Of a DNA stretch of 28,529 nucleotides, positions 20,715 to 28,529 are shown piece by piece. Both the position numbers and the translations under genes were made by a program. Every line of letters starts with the position of its first letter. Position 1 is the first letter of the stretch. The notes beneath the pieces are model-generated. The model was not told the DNA's origin. It did not search any database and saw only the letters and a list, made by a program, of their open reading frames with translations. This DNA comes from Prototheca cutis (lineage: Eukaryota > Chlorophyta > Trebouxiophyceae > Chlorellales > Chlorellaceae), in contig BCIH01000008.1 of assembly GCA_002897115.2 (NCBI GenBank), forward strand, positions 1,178,915 to 1,207,443, written 5' to 3'.

Positions 20715-21985
20715 TTATTCTGCCGTTTTGGCGGCCGGGGGTTTGACCAGTTGGCCGGCGACCTTGGCTTTGTCCTCGTCAGCATCGGCCACTGCCTGTA
20801 TGGACCGGGCCACCCGCTCTGGCACGGCCTTGAGCGTGCGTGCGAGGCGCCGCGGCACTGCCCGCAGCAGCATCGCGAGCTTGCCCATCAGCTCCTTCCG
20901 CGTCGGCATCTTCTCCAGCTTCTTGAGCATGGCGCTGTCGATGGCCACCGTCTCAAGCACGCCACCTTTGAATGGGAAGGGAGGGGGACCACAATCGCAA
21001 GGGTGATAAACTATAGGCCAGAACAAGCGAACAGGTCGCGGATGCAAACGAACAACAAAAATCCCCCGCGTACTCACTGCCACGCTCACCTGACATGTCC
21101 ATGGGCTTTGCGGCATTGGGTTTGTCTAGCCGCACCGGCAGGCCCTCCTTCACCTCCTTGTCAAACTCCATATAACACTGGATAGCCTGCCGAATATCAT
21201 CCTCCGGCACAAAAAACCACACATTGTCGCCCTGCCATGTTATTGTGAGAACAGGGCTCCGTTGTCAATGGGATTGGTGGCCAAAGCAACATCAATCCCT
21301 GTGTCATGTTGAGTGGGCCTTGATGGAGCCGTCTTTCCCCACCACCAATCTCACTCCCCAGGCTCATCCCATGCCCACACCCGGTGGCACCTTGGTGGCG
21401 GGCTGCAGCGCGTCCCAGCCCGGGACACGGGTGGTGGCGATGGACAGCAGCGTGTTCTTGCAGACGACGAGTTTTGTCGTTTCAGGCAAGCTCTTCCTGA
21501 ACTTTTCCAGTTGCTTGACCTGGAAGTCAGGGTTTGGAAGTGGCTCATGCAGTGAGCAGACGGCGACACAATCAGGGGGGAGCATCGCCCTCCCCGTCCC
21601 TCAAATCCAGTGCCGCACGTGGTTCCCAGCAACTTGTTGCCCGTGCAGCCTGCATGCCACAAAGAACCACGGGGCATTTCCACGCACCGTCAAGCCCTTG
21701 TATCGAAGGCCGACCACCAGCGCGCTCTGCTGCAGCAGCGGCACCAGCTTCTCCAACGTCGCCTCCTTGGCCCCTCTGCTCAGGGCTCCTGTCACCTGCA
21801 CGTATGCACGATTGCAAAATTCCAGGGTCAAACATCGCGCCCTCATGTTGAGACCAGTGGCACAGCGCCTCCACCACATGTCATCGCACCTGCAGTGGCA
21901 CCCGCTGGTCTGTGGGCGCCCGCTTGGACGCCCGGAAGCTATGGCCAACTGGCCGACCTCGGGGAAGCGATACGCTACACGGCAT
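20715..21985 (-). CDS. PRPL10: Plastid 50S ribosomal protein bL10
   Basis: Stalk-base protein that anchors bL12 on the large plastid ribosomal subunit and binds 23S rRNA near the factor site. Five exons, 21985-21890, 21795-21688, 21519-21391, 21231-21090 and 20965-20715, give 241 aa. Exon 1 (MPCSVSLPRGRP, basic and Ser-rich) reads as a transit peptide. The body has GAKEATLEKLVPLLQQSALV, GLRYKGLTVKQLEKFRKSLPE and KLVVCKNTLL, the bL10 N-domain RNA-binding core. It continues to KMPTRKELMGKLAMLLRAVP and ends in a long charged helix (RSIQAVADADEDKAKV), the usual bL12-binding part. All introns are GT-AG and 94-168 nt. Phases are 0, 0, 0 and 1. Resemblance is to plastid and bacterial bL10, not cytosolic uL10/P0. 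Confidence 0.9.
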
Positions 21986-22525
21986 TGTTCGTTGCAAGCT
22001 GCGGAGCACATGGATGTGACAGAGCGTGAATGCGAGTAGCGCTGCTGCGCTGCTGGGCCCCTGCAGTGCTCAGGGACGAAAGGGCCCCCCTCCCCACCGA
22101 ACCACTCACCCACACGGGCCAGACACCATGCCCAGCGATTGCATCGTTCCGAAGCCCTCCAGACTGACACCATGCACATTCAATGAACGTTCCGTCTGTT
22201 GCTATACTTGTCATGGGCACATATGGCTCGTTTCTTTGCGCAGGGGTGGCGAGCGGGTGCACATCACCTTTTCCCGGACGCCGATGGCGATTTGCTCGGC
22301 GACGCTGAGACAGGTATTCCTTCATGCCAGGCCTCGATTTCTCCTTGCCCATCCCTGCGTCGCACAGCGAGCCAATTTCTGTTGAGCCATACACATATGT
22401 GGATGCGAATGCATGCACAGAGAATGGGCTACGGATTGGCGATCACGTTCGGCCCCCTCTGATCAGCGGGCCCGGAAGCATGGCAGGCGACTTTTGAAAA
22501 CCGGTCAGGAAAAGTGATCCTGGCC
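21986..22525. promoter_or_regulatory. Divergent region between bL10 and APC8 genes
   Basis: About 540 bp expected to hold the two promoters and 5' UTRs. I see short open frames on both strands but no recognisable protein and no clear TATA box. Confidence 0.35.
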
Positions 22526-22924
22526 ATGGGCCCCGCCAGGGAGCTTCGCGAAGCTATTCTCGAATGCAATGCTAGGGGTCTGACAGAATCGGCGAGATGG
22601 GCTGCGCTCCAGCTCACGGGGTTGCCGGAAGAAGAGGCCGAGCTGGCTGGTGCAGAGTGCCTTCCCGCTCCGGCTCCCTGGACACCAGAGGACGACCAGT
22701 ACGCCCTTGCCAAATGCTACTTTGACTCCAAGGTGATTTGTTTTGGCTGGTTTTCTGTGGTAGTTGTTAGATTTGTGAGTCCTGCAAGTGGCCTGATGCT
22801 GCATTGCTGGCTGTGGTTTTGCCAGGGTGGGGCCGTGGCTCGGACGCTAGAGTGCCAGCGCTACGCTGACAATGTTCACAGGCTCGATTTGTCTTTAACA
22901 CTTGACACTTGCCTGCCAATGACC

Positions 22925-22955
<31 letters not shown>

Positions 22956-25761
22956 ACACACACACACCTGCTGTGCAGGAGTACCGGAGCGCTGCGCATG
23001 CCCTGGCGGCATCCACTCTGCCAAAGAGCACCTTCCTCCGGCTGTACGCAACGTACCTGGCTGGAGACCGGCGCAAGGAGTGAGTCGGTTGGATGCGCGG
23101 AGCGTAATGCGTGTCTACGGAGTTTCTTTTGAGGGGGAGGTCCTTTCCTTGAGAAATGTTCGATGGATCCTGTCGTAGTGCACAGTGTCACCGCCCTTGT
23201 TTCACCTCGGCCACGAGTTTGACATCCCGCCAGGGAGGCCTGCATCGAGGCGGCTGGAGTGCTGGGTTCGGAGGCCAAGCAGGTCAACCAGGAGCTTGAT
23301 GCGCTTGAGACGGCGCTGGAAGACCTGGATGCTAGTCAGGGCATGGATGGCTTCCTTGCATACCTGCTGGGACTCGTCAGACTGGACAAGTACGTTGCTC
23401 CATCGCTTTGGGGGGTATGTATTGCCGATCGACGGATGGATGGGGACTGCGGTTGAACCTCAGTGGATTGTGACAGCAACTGGTACTTGCTGTTTCCCAA
23501 CCCCCCCACAACTCATGAAATGAATAGACAAGTGCCGTCTCTCCCACTTGTGCATACCCAGGGCCCAGACGGACGCGGCGCGGGGTGCGCTGGTGGCAGC
23601 AGTCTCTGCCTTCCCACTGAACTGGTCTGCTTGGCTGGCACTGGCACGGTGTTGTCCCGACCTATCGACCGCGACACAGTTGCCCCTGCCCGAAACGTTT
23701 GCGCGTTCTTTCTTCCTGGCACATCTGGCGGTGGACCTGCACGCCAGCGAGGACGCGCTGCACACGCTGTCGGACCTTGCGCCGCGCTTTCCTGCCAGCG
23801 AGACAGTTGTAGCGCTGGCCGCGGGGGCGCACTACAACCTCCAAAACTTTGACGAGGCGCAGGCGCTGTTCGAGGACGCGCGCGCACGCGACCCCTACAA
23901 GCTGGAAGTGAGTGCGCGGGCGGTTGGATGGCCAGCATACCAACGGGGTTGGAAGTTGGAGCGTGGGAGGGAGGGGGGGCAAATGCTTTTTTCTAATGTT
24001 TTCTGTGCGGACACATGGGAGGGTTTGTAAACAAGTGCATGTATTACCTCACAACCCCTTCGTATCGATGAAATTGATCCAGTTTTCAAGACAATCAAAC
24101 ACGCACCCCCCCTGGCATCAACGCTCACAGGGCATGGACGTGTACAGCAACATCCTGTACGTCAAGGAAGAGAGCGCAGCGCTGAGTCACCTGGCGCACT
24201 CTGCGGCGCTGAACGACAAGTACCGCCCCGAGACGTGCTGCATCATCGGCAACTACTACTCGCTCAAGGGAAAGCATGAGCGAGCTGCGCAGTACTTCCG
24301 CCGCGCGCTGCGCCTCAACCCCCACTGCCTGTCGGCCTGGACACTCATGGGGCACGAATACGTCGAACTGAAAAACCCACCAGCAGCCATCGGTACGGTG
24401 TGGATGTGGCCCTGGGCCTTTTTTCTTTTTTTGGGGGGGGGGGGCTACCGGGAGTGAGAGGGGTTACAACCGCAAACCCAAGGGTGTGGCCCGTCTGTCA
24501 CCATTTTCCATTGGCATGGCTGTAGAAAGTCCGCCTCAACACCAAAAAAAGAACCCCTCTCCCACAACACAAAACAAATGTGCAGAGGCTTATCGCCGGG
24601 CAGTGGACGTGAACCCGAGGGACTATCGAGCCTGGTACGGTCTGGGTCAAACGTATGAACTCGTCAACATGCCTGGCCATGCCCTGCACTATTTCAAGCG
24701 GTAAGTGGTTAGAGGCGGTGAAGAGGGGGGATGTGCCTGGAGAGCTGCATGCATGCTTCATGGCTGCCTTCCTGGGGCGGGGCCACTGCACCGAGTGCGC
24801 CGTTCTTTCTTCATGACTGATTGCCCCTCTTTGCAGTGGCATGCTGACCAGTTTGGCGCCGTTTTTCTTTGGGCCCGGCCCCTTGCCTGCGTGATGACCC
24901 AGGCAATGTCATGTCTCACTGCCCACCAAGACTCCCCCCTGCCTTTCCCAGGGCCATCTTGCTGCGACCCCGGGATGCTCGGATGTGGAACGCCATGGGC
25001 CACTGTTTCCAGGCGGACGGCGACGCCGAGATTCCCAACGCCATTGCCTGCCATCTGCGGGCACTGCCGTACGACAAGGAGGGCGTCGCGCTGCGAGAGC
25101 TGGTCAGCGGGTTGTGGCTGCTGTTTCTTTTTTTCCTGGGGAGGGGGGGGGGTTTTGATCGCGTGCGTGTGTGCGTGCATGCGTGTTGGGGGGGAGAGAG
25201 ATGACACTGTGTGAGGGAATGGACTGGCATGCCATCGTTGCGACCCATCATTCAGTCAATCCCCCTTTGTTGCGCGGTTTCCAGCCCTCTTCACCCACCT
25301 TTTGCATCCCTAACAATAACAAACTGCCTTTCAGGCCAAGCTCCATGCCAAGTTGGGCCAGATGGATCGGGCCGCGCATTATCATCAGGCGGTGTTGGAT
25401 CGTATGGACGCTGAAGGCCTGGAGGGCCAGGACTCTGTGGAAGCCCTCACATTCCTGGCCGATTACTACAAGGTTTGTGGGTGTTTGGGTTTGCTTTTGG
25501 GGGGGGCATAGGGGTGAATTTTGGGTGCACTTGGTGCCGGTGGGCGCTTTCAAGCTCCGCCGCATCCACGCCACAGTGACTCCAACACATCCCCAGGCAC
25601 TCGGGGACGGGGCTGCGGCCGAGGCGTACGGCGCGCGCTTGCTGGACTATGGCGCACACAGTAAAGAAAATGCACGCACGGCGCTGGACCAGATCCGCTC
25701 CGCCATGATGGACGCCAGGTGGCTGACCCCGGTCCGGCCTGATACCCCGCCATCCCAATGA
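22526..25761 (+). CDS. APC8: Anaphase-promoting complex subunit 8 (CDC23), TPR protein
   Basis: Scaffold TPR subunit of the APC/C ubiquitin ligase, which triggers anaphase and mitotic exit. Nine exons: 22526-22732, 22979-23079, 23234-23389, 23562-23907, 24131-24392, 24586-24700, 24952-25102, 25335-25472 and 25597-25761. They total 546 aa, near the family size (580-600). The start [16 protein letters not shown] and then [19 protein letters not shown] belong to the N-terminal APC8 helices. The central part is almost signature: [70 protein letters not shown] and MWNAMGHCF. Each is a TPR helix with the usual W/LG/Y/A/P positions. The C-terminus continues [18 protein letters not shown] to the stop. 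All junctions fit in phase with GT-AG introns of 124-251 nt. Several introns carry long C or G runs. Confidence 0.95.
22923..22967 (+). repeat. C19 plus (AC)n microsatellite in APC8 intron 1
   Basis: Nineteen C followed by about 13 AC units, ending 11 nt before the acceptor of exon 2. It is a compound simple repeat, and it matches the C-then-AC order seen in ACCase intron 3. Confidence 0.95.
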
Positions 25762-26008
25762 CCCTCTCGGTGCCCAGCCGCCATGATGGGGACCACAGAC
25801 TCATGTGTACTGCGCACTCAGGCCACCCGCACAGCAGTAACCCTTTGCAGCAGCAGCAGCAAGCACAGGTGTTTGCAAGGCGCACAAGGGGGGGGGGAGA
25901 CTCCAAGCAGATAAACTGACGCGGCTAGAGAAAAAATGAAATGAAATGGACTAACGAAGTACAAAAGGAAATAATATCCCATGGACAGATCATGTCGATC
26001 GCACATCT

Positions 26009-26392
26009 CTACCAGACCTTGCGGTCTGAGATGATCTGAAGGATCTCACGCAGGGTGGCCGGTGTAGCTGCTGCTGGGTCCAGTCCCAGGCACACCAGCA
26101 ATGGGAGCTGGATGCCAGCATCGGAGGCCACTTGGCCCAGCTGGCGGGCGCAGAGCTGGTGTAGCTCGGCCTGCCTGGACCCCAGCAGGGTGTCCACCCT
26201 AAAAGTGCTGCCACCGCCCAGCACCTGCTCCTTGGTGCACTGCATGATCACGCCCAGGGTCGCCAGCTGCGTGATCACGATCATGACTCTGTCTACGTAG
26301 AATGAGATGCAGAATTCCGTCGGCCGGCCCTGCACGGCAGCCGTAAAGGCCGCGGATCGCACCGGGAAGGCACCGCCCTCCGTCACTGCCAT
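26009..26392 (-). CDS. PSMG3: Proteasome assembly chaperone 3-like protein (PAC3/PSMG3)
   Basis: PAC3 helps build the alpha ring of the 20S proteasome core. This is an intronless frame of 127 aa from ATG 26392. Family features seen: a T-E-F/V beta strand (GRPTEFCISFYVDRVMIVIT) passing into QLATLGVIMQ, then VDTLLGSRQAELHQLCARQLG, a strand LPLLVCLGLDP, and the closing helix TPATLREILQIISDRKVW. That end parallels the L-R-E-V/I-I-x-x-x-x-V-W end of human PSMG3, and the length agrees (human 122 aa). The gene is convergent with APC8, leaving 247 bp between stops. The spacer contains a G10 run at 25888-25897 and short CAG repeats. Confidence 0.8.
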   Translation of the reverse strand: MAVTEGGAFPVRSAAFTAAVQGRPTEFCISFYVDRVMIVITQLATLGVIMQCTKEQVLGGGSTFRVDTLLGSRQAELHQLCARQLGQVASDAGIQLPLLVCLGLDPAAATPATLREILQIISDRKVW

Positions 26393-28529
26393 CGCTCCTG
26401 CGCGGCCAGACCAGCAGTCACACAGGGAATGGTATGCGGCAATGTGGATGCACCATAGAGTTGAATACTTAATTCACACGCTTGTCTGGATGTTCAGACG
26501 CTGGAACAGGGTCCAGGTGCCGGACCATGTCGACGGCACACAGGGCCACAACTGCAGCATCACCAAAGGCGATGTGGGCGAGCGGGTCCGACCCGGGGTG
26601 GGCACCCTCACAATGAATTCAGGCCGCCAGGCCCTACTCGCAATGCCCACGCCCGCTTGATCGACGGGGATTTCAAGAACTTAATCAGACCCCTACAGGG
26701 GGCCCCACGGGCACCCACGCGGTAGTTTAGGTGCAGAACTACCGCATGGGTCTTAGCCCGTCATGGGACCACGTGGGAGCACCACCTGAACATGGACAGC
26801 ACTTTCGTGGTCCTTGAGAGTTGGCAGCCCCAGGTCTAGGTCCTGGGTGGCTCGCCCGCTTCCACGCCGCAACTCCGCGCCAAGTCAGACCGGCCGAGCG
26901 TGCATCCACATGCAGCATGGAGTCATGCGGTGCCACAATCCGCACGAACCAGGGACGACTGGCACACCCACCCCCGGGATGTCAACACACGCAACCACAT
27001 GCCCCACCCCAACAAAAAGCAGCCAGGTACGCTCCAGCTTCCCTGGGAATCCTGAGACTTACTGCTTAGCTGCCGGCCTGTTCAGACGGATCTTGGGCGG
27101 CCTTGGATCCAGCGACGCGCGGCCTGCGGACGTGCGTGAAATGGTGATCCCGAAGGAGCTTGCAACGGACAAGGTTTGCTGGAGCCACTGCGGAGACGGC
27201 ATCACACCGCCCGCGCGACCGATGCCCCCCACGCCAAGAGGTCATCCCCCACCCTGCTTTCTGTTCCCTCGCGCACACATACACACCGAGCAAATGCCCG
27301 ACTGGTCAACCAGGAATTCCTGTCGCACACGCACCTGGCCAGAACGGATCCGAAGGGTGGGTTGTTGCACCCGTCGTCGCTCGGGCCTATTTTGTGGCTG
27401 CCCCGGTCGATGAGGACGCAACAGAGGCGACCGGATTCCCAGATGTTTTGGTGTGCACTTGGTCCGGTCGAAAGTATTGTTCAAAAAGGGCAGAGAACGA
27501 GGGGCGCAACCGATCATGTACTGCTGCCCAGCTTACGATAGGTCCGAAAAGCTTCGGGTTCCAATGCTCCCCAGTGACAAGTTGGTGATACATCAGACCA
27601 TGGCACCTGCGAAAAACCGCGATGGGGACATCAATGCGGCGTGGAACACTTGGTACGTGGCAACGCGGTTACTCATGCCAGGCCATACCCATTTTCGAGA
27701 CCGTTCGACTCAGAGCACAGAGAAGACTGATTGTTGTGTGCTCACCACGCTAGTAGCTTGTTACACAGGATGCAAGGCATGTATTGTAGAAGTGATCTCC
27801 CCTCCCGTATGAAGCTGGGGAAAGGGGTTTGGTAGTGTGGGAAAGGCTACCATGTGATCCATGGTGTGATCTTCTGGGATGGGAAGGTAAGCCCAGTGCG
27901 GCGTAGGTGTAGGAAACGTGACCGGACAGAAAAGGGGGGAGGGTCGTGCATGGCCTGGGGCTTGGAGAAATGTCGACTGGAGTCCGGGTTTCAGGCGCAA
28001 CACAGACCGTCGCCCCAGACGGGTACCCGCCGGATCAGCATCCACCAGCGCCGGCCCAATACTCGCCATGCCGAGCAGGAGCCACCACAATGCAATGCAT
28101 CACTGCAGTCAGGTTCCGGGGCAGAGCCACTGACAGCCAGCTGGGCCGCCTGACTCCAGGCGCAGAAACCCAAGGCGAAGACGAACCTAGAGACTGCGTC
28201 CCAGGCCCGTCGGCACCCTCTAGAGGTAAAGATCATCAATGTGGTGCCATGTGGAGAAATGTCCAGACATGCCTGGGCAGCATGCATCTTCAAATTGTTC
28301 GCAACATGGTGGATTATATCCCCGTGGATGCGCTCCACGTTCTGGCGGCGTAGTTGGACGCGGAGGGGTTTCTGATGGAGCTCCCTAAATGCCAGGCAGC
28401 GGGTACAGGAAGCGACACAAGTCACAGCTGGAATGGGCCCGCAAAAAGACCAAAAGGGCCCCAGTGGGACCTGGTCCAACAATGGAGGCCCAAGCAAACG
28501 GTTGCCCGTGCACGGCCCACTGTGGACCT
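26393..28529. other. Gene-poor right end, possibly transposon remnants
   Basis: No frame in these 2.1 kb gives a protein I recognise with confidence, and I could not build a spliced gene. Plus-strand frames at 27090-27200 (CWSHCGDG) and 27560-27660 (NRDGDINAAWN) hint at a decayed zinc-finger/nuclease. A hairpin lies at about 26703-26768. The 5' side of the PAC3-like gene (upstream of 26392) must include its promoter. Confidence 0.35.
26703..26768. repeat. Long imperfect hairpin
   Basis: ACCCACGCGGTAGTT (26713-26727) and AACTACCGCATGGGT (26737-26751) pair over 15 bp with one mismatch around a 9-nt loop. Flanking GGGC and GCCC, and outer CCCA and TGGG, extend the stem with small bulges. It could be a small-RNA precursor, a MITE-like remnant or chance structure. 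Confidence 0.6.

Noticed and set aside
27991..28497. Minus-strand 168-aa open frame at the right end
   Set aside because: No recognisable domain, no Met-supported start, and Cys/Trp/Arg-rich composition typical of chance frames in GC-rich DNA.
1..28529. tRNA, rRNA or spliceosomal snRNA genes
   Set aside because: I looked for T-loop GTTCRANNC contexts and for U2 and U6 core sequences by eye and found none. A covariance-model search would be needed to exclude small RNAs.

Overview
The window looks like nuclear DNA of a green alga, most likely a trebouxiophyte of the Chlorella/Auxenochlorella/Prototheca type (inference). It is GC-rich, and the genes are split by many short introns (about 90-420 nt) with GT-AG and a few apparent GC-AG borders. 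TGTAA motifs, the usual green-algal poly(A) signal, follow some genes. Several products are nuclear-encoded plastid proteins with transit-peptide-like N-termini. I see no bacterial operon structure, tRNA, rRNA or CRISPR array.

Layout. Positions 1-9000 hold membrane-traffic genes: an ESCRT-III SNF7/VPS32 gene on the minus strand, running off the left edge; a TBC-domain Rab GAP on the plus strand; and two tandem paralogous BAR-domain-like genes on the plus strand. Between the TBC gene and the first BAR gene lies a ~970 bp inverted-repeat element. It holds a C-terminal fragment resembling a Fanzor-type (eukaryotic TnpB-like) nuclease. Positions 9660-17544 hold two plastid genes transcribed away from each other: the stromal processing peptidase (minus) and the biotin carboxylase subunit of plastid acetyl-CoA carboxylase (plus). 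Positions 17834-26392 hold a small JTB-like membrane protein (minus), a CDK7/CDKD kinase (plus), plastid ribosomal protein bL10 (minus), anaphase-promoting complex subunit APC8/CDC23 (plus, nine exons) and a proteasome assembly chaperone PAC3/PSMG3-like gene (minus). The last ~2.1 kb has no gene I can support. It contains a long hairpin and a possible decayed zinc-finger/nuclease reading frame.

From the second BAR gene onward the genes strictly alternate strands, so every neighbour pair is either divergent (410-1060 bp apart, probably sharing promoter regions) or convergent (200-770 bp apart). By function they fall into membrane traffic (SNF7, TBC, two BAR), plastid biogenesis and lipid supply (SPP, ACCase, bL10) and cell cycle/proteostasis (CDKD, APC8, PAC3). 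I see no pathway-level cluster. Exon borders were placed by hand, from splice signals, reading phase and recalled family sequence. No alignment software was run.
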